Assembly: GCA_043798355.1 (NCBI GenBank)
Contig: JAZDOT010000048.1
Span: forward strand, 1-40,963
Direction of reading: 5' to 3'
From: JAZDOT01 sp043798355
GTDB taxonomy: Bacteria; Patescibacteriota; Gracilibacteria; Peribacterales; Peribacteraceae
Length of the DNA: 40,963 nt
Within the stretch, counting starts at the first letter, position 1. Every line of letters starts with the position of its first letter. The translations under genes were made by a program, and so were the position numbers. Below are positions 8,071 to 16,341 of the stretch, piece by piece. The notes under the pieces were generated by a model. That model worked only from the letters and a program-made list of their open reading frames with translations. It did not search any database and was not told the DNA's origin.

Positions 8071-8107
8071 GGGAGAGAGTCGGGGAGAACACCTCCAGTA
8101 TGCACCT

Positions 8108-8136
8108 TTGCCGATCGCTGGGATAGGGTACATACT
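8108..8136 (+). promoter_or_regulatory. Promoter of the MFS gene (leaderless)
   Basis: TTGCCG (8108-8113), 17 nt, CATACT (8131-8136), then 6 nt to the ATG at 8143. Confidence 0.45.
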
Positions 8137-8142
8137 TTCGCC

Positions 8143-9351
8143 ATGACCGAACCGAACACCAATCCCCCCTCCCCCAAACGCACCGTCTGGCTCTTCGGCT
8201 GGGCATCCTTCCTCCATGACGCGGGCGCGGACATGATCTTCTCGATCTGGCCGATGTTCCTCACGGATGTTCTCGGCGCCAACAAAGCAGTCGTCGGACT
8301 CATCGACGGCGCGGGAGACGCGATCGTCAGTATCGCGCAGGCGGTCTCCGGCTACCTCTCCGACAAGTACCGCAAGCGCAAAGTATTCGTGTGGATGGGC
8401 TACTTCTTCGGCGGCATCGCGAAGATCGGCTACTCCTTCGCGCCGACGTGGCACTGGGTGCTGCCGTTCCGGCTCCTCGATCGCTCCGGGAAACTGCGGG
8501 GCGCTCCGCGCGACGCCATCGTCTCCGACCTCTCCACCATCGAGAACCGCGGCCGCCACTTCGGGATCCTGCGCATGATGGACAACGGCGGCGCGGTCGT
8601 CGGCATCATCGCATCCATTCTCCTCGTCACCGTCCTGTCCTTTCCTCTGCGCACCGTCATCCTCATCGCATCCATCCCTTCCTTCCTCGCCGTTCTCCTC
8701 GTGCTCACGGCATACCGCGAGCGCTCTCCGGGAAGAGCAATCGCCTTCAAGGGTCTGCAGCTGAAGAACCTCACGCCGAATTTCCGGCTCTACCTCGTCC
8801 TCAGCGCATTCTTCACCCTCGGCGCCTTCAGTTACTCCTTCCTCCTGCTCACCGCCAGACAACTCGGCTTCGCGACCGCCGCGATGCCGCTCTTCTACCT
8901 CCTCTACTCCGCGGTGGCCGCCGCACTCTCCATTCCCTTCGGACGGCTCGCGGACCGGCTCGGGAGGAAGAACATCCTCCTCTTCTCTTTCTGCTGCTGG
9001 ATCGTCGTCGCGGCGCTCTTCCTCTCGATCCCCCACCCTGCCACCGTCATCGTTGCGTTCGTGATCTACGGCGTGCACATCGCCTCCCTCGAACCGGTGC
9101 AGAAAGCGCTCGCTGCGGAACTTTCGCCGAAAGACCTGGTGGCGAGTTCGCTCGGCGGCTTCCAGATGGTCATCGGACTCTGCAGCCTGCCGGCTTCAAT
9201 CGTCGCGGGAATGCTCTGGGACCACTACGGGCTTTCTGCCCCCTACGCACTCTCGCTGATCCTGACGATCGTTGCAGCGGGATTACTGCTGTTCCTGAAG
9301 AATGGTAGCACGCGGCGGCAAGCCCCCACGCTTCAGCCGAATGGTGAGTGA
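8143..9351 (+). CDS. MFS transporter
   Basis: The 402-residue protein has about 12 hydrophobic helices in two halves. The MFS loop 2-3 signature appears as GYLSDKYRKRK after helix 2 and again as GRLADRLGRKN in the second half. The strongly charged segment RLLDRSGKLRGAPRDAIVSDLS after helix 4 resembles the subfamily common in candidate-phyla genomes. The substrate cannot be read from sequence. It lies between pentose-phosphate genes, so a sugar or organic acid is possible. It is divergent from transaldolase and convergent with the ABC exporter, 17 nt apart. Confidence 0.85.
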   Translation: MTEPNTNPPSPKRTVWLFGWASFLHDAGADMIFSIWPMFLTDVLGANKAVVGLIDGAGDAIVSIAQAVSGYLSDKYRKRKVFVWMGYFFGGIAKIGYSFAPTWHWVLPFRLLDRSGKLRGAPRDAIVSDLSTIENRGRHFGILRMMDNGGAVVGIIASILLVTVLSFPLRTVILIASIPSFLAVLLVLTAYRERSPGRAIAFKGLQLKNLTPNFRLYLVLSAFFTLGAFSYSFLLLTARQLGFATAAMPLFYLLYSAVAAALSIPFGRLADRLGRKNILLFSFCCWIVVAALFLSIPHPATVIVAFVIYGVHIASLEPVQKALAAELSPKDLVASSLGGFQMVIGLCSLPASIVAGMLWDHYGLSAPYALSLILTIVAAGLLLFLKNGSTRRQAPTLQPNGE

Positions 9352-9368
9352 TTCAGCAGTCTCTGACT

Positions 9369-11243
9369 TCACCGGAATTTCTGCGCCTCCCAGTACCCCC
9401 AAAATTTCCCCTTCCGGTCGAGGAGCGATGGGAGCGCCCCCTGTTCCACGATCACGCCGTTCTCGAGCACCACGATCGTGTCCGCGTGGACGATGGTCGA
9501 GAGCCGGTGCGCCACGACGATCGCGGTATGATTGCAGAGCGTCTCGGACAACGCCTCCTGAATGAGACGCTCCGTCTTCGTATCGAGGGAACTGGTCGCC
9601 TCGTCGAGCAGGACGATCTCCGCATCCTTGAGGAGTGCCCGGGCGATGGAAATGCGCTGCCGCTCGCCCCCCGAGATCTTCATCCCCCGGTCCCCGACGA
9701 TCGTCTCCAACCCCTCCGGCAGACCCGCGATCCACTCGCGGATTTTCGCCCGTTCGATGCAGAGCATGAGGAACTCCTCCGTCACCGTCCGGTCAACGCC
9801 GTACAGGATGTTGTTGCGGATGGTGTCATTCAGAAGCGGCGCATCCTGACTGACGAACGCGATGGCGCGCAGGAGCGACGGGATGGAAAATTCCCGTATG
9901 TCGATTCCATCGATCCAAATGGTTCCGGAGGGACAATCGTACAGCCTGAGGAGAAGATGAATGATGGTCGTCTTCCCCGCACCGGTCGGACCGACGATGG
10001 CCGTCGTTTTCCCCCGCTCGAACGAGAGGGTCACCCCCTTGAGCACGGGCGCGTTCCCGCGGTAGGCAAAACGGAGGTTCGCCATCTCAATGGACCGCTT
10101 CAGCCCCGTGAACTTCCGCTCCCCAGACACAATGAACGGTTTCCCTTCGTCCTCGAGGACATCCCAGACCACCGAGAGCGCGGCGTGCGCCTTCGCGAGC
10201 TGGATACGATAGGCCATCGCCGCATTGAACGACCCGATGGAGAGCCGGACGACGTAGAGGAAGACGAAGACGTTCGCAACGTGGATGGAGGGATCGTGAT
10301 CGAGGAGCACACTCACGGCGACGGCGACGAGAAGGAGCGCCGTGATCACGGACATATCTTCGATCGGAGCGCTGAGCTGCACGCGCTTCGCAACGGAGAA
10401 TCCCCGCCGCACCTCTTCATCGCTGAGCGAGGCGAACCGCTCGCTCTCCTTCTGCTCCCACGCGGAAGTTTTGACGAGAGCAATGCAGGAGAACACGTTC
10501 AGGACGCCGTGCGCGACGGATGTCTGCGCCGCCATGAGCGCCGCCGCCGTGCGCCGGACGTACTGGATGGTTCCGCGCGAGAGCCACTGGATGACAGGCA
10601 GTACCAGAGCGACGGTGAGGGTGAGCTTCCACGAAATCCTCAGCATCACGAATGCATAGAGAAGGAGGAGAAACACCTGGCTGAGCGCCGCCTGCAGGGC
10701 AACCACCTGACCCGCCACTTCGCCGGTGCACTGGACGAGCACGTAATTGAGCTGCCCCATGCTCGTATGGTCGAAATAGGATTTCCCGAATGACAGGAAG
10801 CGATCGAATACCAGTGTCCGGATCCGGCTCGACGCGATAACGGCGAGACGCTGGACGGAGAGCGCAGAGTAATAGGAAAGGACATTCTTCAGGACGGCAC
10901 TGATGTAGGTTACAGCGAGGAGAAGGAAGAAGAGCGACCCGGTCGTGCGAAAGACGCCCGGGAGTGCGGCAGACACCCACCCGAGAACGGGCATCGTTCG
11001 AACGAATGCGAAATCGTGCTGGATGAGCCCGCTCGTGAGAGGGCTCAGGAGATCCAGTACGCGAAGATTGAAGTAGATGGAGGCGACCGAGAGGAGAATG
11101 GACAACATGAACAGCCGCCCGTTCACGGAAATCCTGCGGAAGAACCGTCGCAGGAACAGCGCATTGGAAACGATCTCCAGGTTATGGGCATTGGTTTTCC
11201 GAACCACAGAAGAGAGAAGCTTCAGGAGACGCACGCGTGCCAT
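9369..11243 (-). CDS. ABC exporter half-transporter (MsbA/MDR-like, permease fused to ATPase)
   Basis: The 624-residue protein has an N-terminal six-helix exporter domain (about residues 40-340) and a C-terminal ATPase. Walker A GPTGAGKTT is near residue 419, the Q-loop is AFVSQDAPLL, the signature ISGGERQR is near 523, Walker B is IVLLDEATSS and the H-loop is VVAHRLST. It should act as a homodimer and export a lipid or other amphiphile; the substrate is unknown. An AAGGAG lies 10 nt before the ATG. A TGC TACCAT extended -10 also overlaps the ATG and would give a leaderless GTG start at codon 4, so the exact start is open. Confidence 0.92.
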   Translation of the reverse strand: MARVRLLKLLSSVVRKTNAHNLEIVSNALFLRRFFRRISVNGRLFMLSILLSVASIYFNLRVLDLLSPLTSGLIQHDFAFVRTMPVLGWVSAALPGVFRTTGSLFFLLLAVTYISAVLKNVLSYYSALSVQRLAVIASSRIRTLVFDRFLSFGKSYFDHTSMGQLNYVLVQCTGEVAGQVVALQAALSQVFLLLLYAFVMLRISWKLTLTVALVLPVIQWLSRGTIQYVRRTAAALMAAQTSVAHGVLNVFSCIALVKTSAWEQKESERFASLSDEEVRRGFSVAKRVQLSAPIEDMSVITALLLVAVAVSVLLDHDPSIHVANVFVFLYVVRLSIGSFNAAMAYRIQLAKAHAALSVVWDVLEDEGKPFIVSGERKFTGLKRSIEMANLRFAYRGNAPVLKGVTLSFERGKTTAIVGPTGAGKTTIIHLLLRLYDCPSGTIWIDGIDIREFSIPSLLRAIAFVSQDAPLLNDTIRNNILYGVDRTVTEEFLMLCIERAKIREWIAGLPEGLETIVGDRGMKISGGERQRISIARALLKDAEIVLLDEATSSLDTKTERLIQEALSETLCNHTAIVVAHRLSTIVHADTIVVLENGVIVEQGALPSLLDRKGKFWGYWEAQKFR

Positions 11244-11268
11244 GGTAGCATTTCTCCTTGCGGAGAAG

Positions 11269-11366
11269 GTTTTTGGTTTTTTCGTTTTTTGTTGCTCGTT
11301 CTTCGTACTATGACCGCCTTCGCATCATGAAGAACGAAAAAACCAAAAACGAGAAACGAAAAACCC
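11269..11366. repeat. 98-bp imperfect inverted repeat, dispersed family copy A
   Basis: Arms rich in GTTTTT and CGTTTTT are followed by GTTCTTCGTACTATGA and a short centre, and mirrored by GAAGAACG and AAAAACC-rich sequence. Copy B at 30389-30485 has the same order of words. It sits between a small membrane ORF and the ABC gene and may terminate transcription in both directions. Confidence 0.6.
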
Positions 11367-11368
11367 TT

Positions 11369-11482
11369 TTACCGCACCGCGAGCATCACAATGCTCAGGA
11401 GGATAATTGCGGAAATGTTCAGAGAGATGAGCGGGAACGGTACTTTTCGCGGGGAAGGTCGGAACATTCGAAGTGACCTCAT
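11369..11482 (-). CDS. Small membrane protein, 37 residues
   Basis: This ORF has a basic N-terminus (MRSLRMFRPSPRK) and one strongly hydrophobic helix (ISAIILLSIVMLAV), then Arg and stop, so one membrane span with the N-terminus inside. A start at codon 6 (11467) is also possible. The TAA abuts inverted repeat A, a likely terminator. No family is recognised. The rest of 11483-11599 shows only the flanking promoter elements and no gene. Confidence 0.5.
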   Translation of the reverse strand: MRSLRMFRPSPRKVPFPLISLNISAIILLSIVMLAVR

Positions 11483-11599
11483 AGGTGTACAAGGGGGAAG
11501 TTCGAACGATGAATCCGGTGTAGGCTACTCACGGCATAGCGAAGCTGTCAATGACTCCGACTTGCGAAGATCGGTCCCCGCCAGGAAGGACGGTCAACC

Positions 11600-11628
11600 T
11601 TTACGTCCGCGAAGCGAAATCTTACACT
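11600..11628 (+). promoter_or_regulatory. Promoter of transketolase
   Basis: TTTACG (11600-11605), 17 nt, TACACT (11623-11628). Transcription would start near 11635, about 20 nt before the ATG at 11656. This favours 11656 over the longer frame starting at 11551. Confidence 0.45.
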
Positions 11629-11655
11629 TGGCTCACCTTCCTCCACCCTGCACCA

Positions 11656-14046
11656 ATGCCAAGCCAAAGACCGGACATCGGATCCCTCCGTGGAAAAAAA
11701 CCGGAAACCGTTCCTTTTTCCTGTCAACGCATCCTCTCTGAAGCGGCGAAGAAGGGAGAACGGATCTGGATCGGACCCAACGATGCAAAGAAACTCCCCG
11801 CCGCAGAGGAACATGCGTACTCCCTTGCCAAGTCCATCCTCTGCCACCTCGCAGTCGAGGCCCCGCTGAAACATAAATCGGGACATCCGGGCGGGCCGCT
11901 CTCCGCCTTCGAAATTGGCTACTGCATCACGAAGCACCGCAACCCGTCCGTCGATCAGCCGCTGCGCATGAGCCCCGGCCACCTCTCGCTCCTCGCCTAC
12001 GGTCTTGCATGGCTGTTCGGACGTGACCGAGGAGACCCCCGCCTTGCGTCCCCCCAGGCGATTATCGATACGTTCCGCACTCCGAGCGGCCTGCCGGGGC
12101 ACATCGAAGCCGGCATCGGGGACATCCCTTTCGGCACAGGACCGCTCGGCAAGGGCGTGAGCAATGCATTGGGAGTCGCTTTCGGACTCCAATACCTCCG
12201 CAAACATTCCCCTAACCCTAACCCTAACCCTAACCCTATCGTGGACGTCCTCCTCGCCGACGGGGACGCAGAGGAGGGGCAAGTCATGGAAGCGTTCCGC
12301 CTGGCCTCGCACCTGAAAATGGACAACCTCGTCGTCCATGGAGATTTCAATGACATACAACTGAGTACGATGCCTTCGAAAATCTTCGCATCCGATTTCG
12401 CCTCCATCGCATCCGCCGCCGGCTGGCACGTCATCGAAGTGCAGAATGGCAATGATCCGGCCCAGGTCACTGCCGCTCTCGGGTATGCAGATACGCTCCT
12501 CGGCAAGGGGCGCCCCATCTTCCTCTGCTACTACACGACGATGGGCAGCGGTATTCCCCTCATGGAAGAAGGATCGAATACGGGCGCGAAGAATTTTCAC
12601 GGTTCCCCTCTCTCCGAAGAGGAAGCTGCGCAGGCTCTCGCGCTCCTGCCCGATCTCGAAAAGATCGCTCGGGAGTATGAACCGTATCGTCTGAAAGAAA
12701 AAACGCGTTTCACGCGAAGCGCGCCTGTGATCACGGATCTTCCGCTCTCCTTCGAGGAGGAGGCACTGAAGAAGAAGGGATATTCCCGTACGGTGACGAC
12801 CGAGAAGGGCACAGCGCGGCAGGATTTCGGCGCGGTCCACCTGAAGAATCTCATGAAGGCGGATCCGCGCATCGTCGTCCTCCATGCGGATCTGGCCGGA
12901 TCGGGCGGTTTCGATAAAGTGCAGGCGGCATTCCCCGACCGGGTCATCAACGTGGGGGTGGCCGAAGCGAACATGGTCATGATGGCCGCGGGCATGCGGC
13001 AGGCGGGACTCCTGCCGGTGACGTACACGTTCGCCGCATTCTCTGTGAACGAAGCGAGAGCGAACGTGCGCCTCATCGACATCAACTGCGGGCACACCCG
13101 CTGCGCCGTCCTCTCTGACTGCACGCACGCGGGACTCTCCGTCGGCGAGGACGGGGAAACTCACCAGGAACAGAATTACTTCACTCTCCCCTTCCGAAAC
13201 ACCCAAGTCTGGATGCCTGCGGATTCCAATCAGGCGGGAGCCATGGCCGAGAGAGCTCTGGAACTGGTAGCCGAAGGCCACACGAGCGTCTTCGTCTTCT
13301 CTCCGCGCACAGGTCACGAGCAGATAAAAACTGCCGACGGGAAACCGTTCTTTTCCGCAGACTACCGATTCGACGGAAGAATGGACATCCTGCACGGGGC
13401 AGACGATCTCACCGATCAGATCACCATCCTCGCAACGGGTATCTCCGTCCACAATGCGCTGCTGGCAGCCGCCGCTCTCGCAACAGTACCGACCCCCATC
13501 CGCGTCCGCGTGCTCAATGTCGGGTGCATCCGCCCGATCGACGCTTCAGCAGTCCTCAAGGCAGCTCTCGAAACGCGCCACCTCCTCTGCGTCGAAGATC
13601 ACAATACGGAGGGCGGCCTCGCGTCACAGGTCGCCGATGTCATCGCGGATTTCGCTCTGCCCTGCACGCTGCGGCGTCTCGGGCTCAACCACTACTTCCC
13701 GTCGGCGACCGCGAAGAATCTGGAACTCATGGCGGGGATCGATCCCGAGAGCATTCAGAACGCCGTACAGGACGAAATCATAAGCGAGGTCCGCGGCGGC
13801 GAAGATGCCCTTGTCAGTGCCGTCTATGAATTGGCTCACCATGCAGAGGAAAGCCGCTTCCGCGATTCCATCCGCCCATATATGGATCTCCTTGCGCAGG
13901 AAACCTCCCTCAAGAAATTGCGCGATCATTGGAAGAAGACGGCTGCGCAGGAGAAGGCGCTTCCGAAGAATGAAGTCCTGCTGGAACGGATGCGGGAGTG
14001 GAGCGGGCGGAGGACGGAGGACGGAGGACTTAGGACGAAGGATTGA
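11656..14046 (+). CDS. tkt: Transketolase with C-terminal extension
   Basis: The 796-residue, thiamine-diphosphate-dependent enzyme moves two-carbon units between ketose and aldose phosphates. KHKSGHPGGPLS (near residue 75), GPLGKGVSNALG and the cofactor motif GDGDAEEG (near 200) ending in DFND mark the PP domain. FDKVQAAFPDRVINVGVAEANM (near 432, with the catalytic Glu) and TYTFAAF mark the Pyr domain. After the third domain there is an unusual helical extension of about 100 residues, ending in a repeat-coded RTEDGGLRTKD. Residues 186-194 are Pro-Asn repeats coded by a CCCTAA array that lies in a loop just before the cofactor motif. It functions with the tal and gnd products encoded upstream. 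Confidence 0.93.
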   Translation: MPSQRPDIGSLRGKKPETVPFSCQRILSEAAKKGERIWIGPNDAKKLPAAEEHAYSLAKSILCHLAVEAPLKHKSGHPGGPLSAFEIGYCITKHRNPSVDQPLRMSPGHLSLLAYGLAWLFGRDRGDPRLASPQAIIDTFRTPSGLPGHIEAGIGDIPFGTGPLGKGVSNALGVAFGLQYLRKHSPNPNPNPNPIVDVLLADGDAEEGQVMEAFRLASHLKMDNLVVHGDFNDIQLSTMPSKIFASDFASIASAAGWHVIEVQNGNDPAQVTAALGYADTLLGKGRPIFLCYYTTMGSGIPLMEEGSNTGAKNFHGSPLSEEEAAQALALLPDLEKIAREYEPYRLKEKTRFTRSAPVITDLPLSFEEEALKKKGYSRTVTTEKGTARQDFGAVHLKNLMKADPRIVVLHADLAGSGGFDKVQAAFPDRVINVGVAEANMVMMAAGMRQAGLLPVTYTFAAFSVNEARANVRLIDINCGHTRCAVLSDCTHAGLSVGEDGETHQEQNYFTLPFRNTQVWMPADSNQAGAMAERALELVAEGHTSVFVFSPRTGHEQIKTADGKPFFSADYRFDGRMDILHGADDLTDQITILATGISVHNALLAAAALATVPTPIRVRVLNVGCIRPIDASAVLKAALETRHLLCVEDHNTEGGLASQVADVIADFALPCTLRRLGLNHYFPSATAKNLELMAGIDPESIQNAVQDEIISEVRGGEDALVSAVYELAHHAEESRFRDSIRPYMDLLAQETSLKKLRDHWKKTAAQEKALPKNEVLLERMREWSGRRTEDGGLRTKD
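12210..12239 (+). repeat. Telomere-like CCCTAA microsatellite inside transketolase
   Basis: Four perfect CCCTAA units (12210-12233) and a partial fifth unit are read in frame as alternating Pro and Asn codons. The array keeps the frame because six is a multiple of three. Confidence 0.95.
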
Positions 14047-14099
14047 GATTTGGCTTGTTTGTGCACTAAAAATGCAATTGCCTCTTGCTGCCGAACCTG

Positions 14100-14108
14100 T
14101 GCTATGCT
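14100..14108 (+). promoter_or_regulatory. Extended -10 promoter before the 99-residue gene
   Basis: TGC followed by TATGCT (14103-14108) lies 9 nt before the ATG at 14118. A TTGCCT 19 nt further upstream is a weak -35. Confidence 0.4.
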
Positions 14109-14117
14109 CCCCTCCCC

Positions 14118-14417
14118 ATGGCAAAAGACTCTTCTTCCCCGGCGACCAAGAAGGATAGTGCGATGCTCATGGAGAGCATCGGTAAACTCTACGATGACAT
14201 CCATGAGTTTAAGGACGATGTAAGCGGGAAGATCACGGATTTGAAAGGAGAAATTGAAGAAAAAATCGCCGCCTCAGAGGATCGAGTGAAACGCCATTTC
14301 GATGTCGTTGCGGAAGATCTGCGCCATGATGTCTTGGGAGCCAACCGAGATGAAATCGAGAGCATCAAAGACCGCGTGATCCGTATCGAGCGGCATGTGG
14401 GATTGCGGGCGGCATGA
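14118..14417 (+). CDS. Small coiled-coil protein, 99 residues
   Basis: The protein starts at MAKDSSSPATKK and is hydrophilic and helical throughout, with heptad-like hydrophobic spacing from about residue 15 to 92 (SIGKLYDDIHEFKDDVSGKI). It has no signal peptide or membrane span. It resembles the short coiled-coil proteins of candidate-phyla bacteria that carry no assigned function. It is a single gene with its own promoter, followed by the hairpin pair near tRNA-Ser(UGA). Confidence 0.65.
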   Translation: MAKDSSSPATKKDSAMLMESIGKLYDDIHEFKDDVSGKITDLKGEIEEKIAASEDRVKRHFDVVAEDLRHDVLGANRDEIESIKDRVIRIERHVGLRAA

Positions 14418-14420
14418 GAG

Positions 14421-14480
14421 GGTCGAAGCTCCGAAGGAGCCGAGACCACGAGCGACCCCGAGCGCAGCCGAGGGGGAGTC
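14421..14480. other. Two adjacent hairpins downstream of tRNA-Ser(UGA)
   Basis: The first (14421-14446) has arms GGTC/GACC and GCTCC/GGAGC around GAA; the second (about 14454-14480) pairs GACCCC with the G-rich right arm around GCGCAGC. Read on the minus strand they directly follow the tRNA 3' end. The GCTCC-GAA-GGAGC core is identical to that after tRNA-Ser(GCU). Confidence 0.55.
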
Positions 14481-14483
14481 GGA

Positions 14484-14573
14484 TGGCGGAAGCGGGAGGA
14501 TTCGAACCTCCGAGACCCTTGCGGGTCTACCTGTTTTCAAGACAGGCCCGATAGACCACTCCGGCACGCTTCC
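14484..14573 (-). tRNA. tRNA-Ser (anticodon UGA)
   Basis: This 90-nt class II tRNA has acceptor arms GGAAGCG/CGCTTCC, anticodon stem CCTGT/ACAGG with loop CTTGAAA (anticodon TGA), a long variable arm (GACCCGCAAGGGTC), T-arm GGAGGTTCGAATCCTCC and an encoded CCA. A TACACT -10 box lies about 10 nt upstream of the 5' end, with a weak -35. Confidence 0.96.
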
Positions 14574-14605
14574 AAGGACAGTGTAGCCGAAGCCTCTCTT
14601 GTCTT

Positions 14606-15076
14606 CTATGCCGCCGGATCCGCCGGACCTTCTTTTCTGAAGAGTTCTGCGCGGACTCGTTCAGCTTCTTCCTGATCCGGCCTTGCTTGAAACTGCTGTT
14701 CAACGTACTCATTGAGCCTCCTCTCCGTTGTGTCCACCACTCCCCTCTCGTCCGTGAGCGTCGCCTCGACAATGCCTTTTGCATGAGCGGCATCGGCGCC
14801 ATCCAAGTGAAGAAGTTGTTCATGGAGTGTCTCCAATCGGGCCGTATGCTCTTGTCCTGCCTCCGTCAGCGCCTGTGCATCTTCAACGAAAGAGGCTGCT
14901 TCCGCTTCCAGAAGATCGCCGATCTGGTGTGCCAATTCTTCGGAAATGCGATCTTCCTCCTGAATTTGAGCGAAGATCTTCTGCTTTTCCGCATCAGGAA
15001 TCGTTTTTGCCTTCAGAACCGCATCGATGACCTGCGATGCCGTGATGTCCTCCGATGGTGCTGTAGGTGTCGTCAT
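14606..15076 (-). CDS. Unknown acidic helical protein, 156 residues
   Basis: The start is the ATG at 15076, which overlaps the stop of the upstream gene as ATGA; the longer frame to 15145 is not needed. The product is acidic, Ala/Glu-rich and predicted helical almost throughout, without signal peptide or membrane span. Segments such as AQALTEAGQEHTARLETLHEQ suggest a coiled coil. I recognise no family. The overlap implies coupled translation and a shared role with the 395-residue protein. Confidence 0.7.
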   Translation of the reverse strand: MTTPTAPSEDITASQVIDAVLKAKTIPDAEKQKIFAQIQEEDRISEELAHQIGDLLEAEAASFVEDAQALTEAGQEHTARLETLHEQLLHLDGADAAHAKGIVEATLTDERGVVDTTERRLNEYVEQQFQARPDQEEAERVRAELFRKEGPADPAA

Positions 15077-16260
15077 GTGGAGAGATGGAAGGAATCTTCT
15101 GTGAGAGGAACATCCTGAACCGTCCCGTCCGCACGCTTGCGGCACACCACCTTCTGATCCGTATCGAGGATCAGATACTTCCCGCTTGCAGTGTTCTTGA
15201 TAACGACCACGTTACGATCCTTATCCTGATTCACGATGCGCGTCGAAACAGGTGTGATCCCGTCCAGCGTGACCAGGAGCTCCTTCCCCACCATGTTGCG
15301 GGTACCCTGGAGAGCAGCAAGACGCTCCTCCAGCGTTCCGACATTGACATCCGGCTGGGTGAGATGGAGGGACTTGTACCATGTTCTGTGCCCGCGCAGG
15401 CGTCGGAACTTCTTCAGTGAGTTGAGTAAAACCTTCTGCAGCGCCGGCTCGCCCACAAGGGTCATCGCCGTCTTCACCCGCTTCTCCAGCGGCGTATCTA
15501 TGAAATACGAAACAGGTCGAGAAACGGAAGGCGCACAGTGATCCTCAAACATCTGCTCGACGAGTTCGGCCGGGACGACATCATGCATGACCAGCTGGCT
15601 CTTGAGCGCATCTTCACTCTCCTGCATCTCCACCCATTCCTGCGGGATCCCTGCATTCTCCTCTCCGCGAGCCCCGATCCGCTCGTCATACTTTCCACTC
15701 ACCATGGCAATCGCCTTGAGGAGTTTCTCGCGATCGCGGTCGGCCTGCAGGAGAATGGGTCCCTTCCGGAGCTTCAGTCTCTTCGCCAGGTTTGCGGTTT
15801 CGGCATTCCTCTCCAGACTCTTCTGATGCTCAACCTGCAAGTAGCGCTGCATGTCGGCGGCGATCTGCTTCACCATGATCCGCTCCACCGAAACCTCGAG
15901 GTGACGCTTCCCTCTGCGAAATATCTTTCCGAGCTTCGAGGTCGCGAGATCGGTTTCTGTGCGGATTTGGTGACGTGCCTCCTCCAGCAATACATTTTCA
16001 AGCTTCGCAGCCATGGCACTCTCCTTGGAGCCAAAATGATTGATACGTTCCCAGAGCGTCGCCTTCATGGTTGCAACCCTCTCCACCAAAACTTTTGTAT
16101 CGCTCTCGAGACCGGCAAGGGGGTCCATCGTTGTTTTTCCTCCAGTCGCCTCCACGGTTTCCAGAACCTCCTCCTGACCGGGCCTATCCAGGAAAACCCT
16201 CCTCGATTCAGAGAGAGAGCTCCATGGGCTGCACCAATATTTTTGTGTGTGTATTTTCAT
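15073..16260 (-). CDS. Unknown protein, 395 residues
   Basis: The start ATG at 16260 lies 14 nt after a near-consensus promoter. The product is soluble and basic. A helical N-terminal two-thirds (for example ERINHFGSKESAMAAKLENV and RYLQVEHQKSLERNAETANL) is followed by a conserved-looking centre (KFRRLRGHRTWYKSLHL). The C-terminal ~90 residues are predicted beta-rich (KELLVTLDGITPVSTRIV, VVVIKNTASGKYLILDTDQ). No catalytic motif is recognisable. It forms a two-gene operon with the following acidic helical protein. Confidence 0.75.
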   Translation of the reverse strand: MKIHTQKYWCSPWSSLSESRRVFLDRPGQEEVLETVEATGGKTTMDPLAGLESDTKVLVERVATMKATLWERINHFGSKESAMAAKLENVLLEEARHQIRTETDLATSKLGKIFRRGKRHLEVSVERIMVKQIAADMQRYLQVEHQKSLERNAETANLAKRLKLRKGPILLQADRDREKLLKAIAMVSGKYDERIGARGEENAGIPQEWVEMQESEDALKSQLVMHDVVPAELVEQMFEDHCAPSVSRPVSYFIDTPLEKRVKTAMTLVGEPALQKVLLNSLKKFRRLRGHRTWYKSLHLTQPDVNVGTLEERLAALQGTRNMVGKELLVTLDGITPVSTRIVNQDKDRNVVVIKNTASGKYLILDTDQKVVCRKRADGTVQDVPLTEDSFHLST

Positions 16261-16274
16261 GAAAGTACAGTGGT

Positions 16275-16303
16275 ATTATAGCATTACAAGGCTATTTATT
16301 CAA
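16275..16303 (-). promoter_or_regulatory. Promoter of the 395-residue protein operon
   Basis: TTGAAT (16303-16298), 17 nt, TATAAT (16280-16275), then 14 nt to the ATG at 16260. It is divergent from the promoter at 16330. Confidence 0.75.
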
Positions 16304-16329
16304 TACTGGCTAAATGATTTTTTTAATGT

Positions 16330-16335
16330 TATAAT
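16330..16335 (+). promoter_or_regulatory. -10 box of the 89-residue gene (leaderless)
   Basis: A perfect TATAAT ends 6 nt before the ATG at 16342; a weak TGGCTA lies 17 nt upstream of it. Confidence 0.6.
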
Positions 16336-16341
16336 ATCCTC

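Noticed and set aside
7399..9078. 559-codon minus-strand frame extending transaldolase upstream
   Set aside because: Beyond the transaldolase start at 8070 the translation is Glu/Arg-rich nonsense on the opposite strand of the MFS gene.
9348..10793. 481-codon plus-strand frame opposite the ABC exporter
   Set aside because: Antisense shadow of high-GC coding sequence with no domain; the minus strand has all ABC motifs.
12210..12239. CCCTAA array as evidence of eukaryotic or telomeric DNA
   Set aside because: It lies in frame inside an intact bacterial transketolase with no end-of-contig context.
11548..13452. Long minus-strand frame opposite transketolase
   Set aside because: Composition is that of an antisense shadow (Arg, Glu, His, Asp rich, no motifs), while the plus strand encodes a clear transketolase.
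14085..14117. Upstream in-frame ATG for the 99-residue protein
   Set aside because: It overlaps the extended -10 promoter; the ATG at 14118 fits the predicted transcript start.
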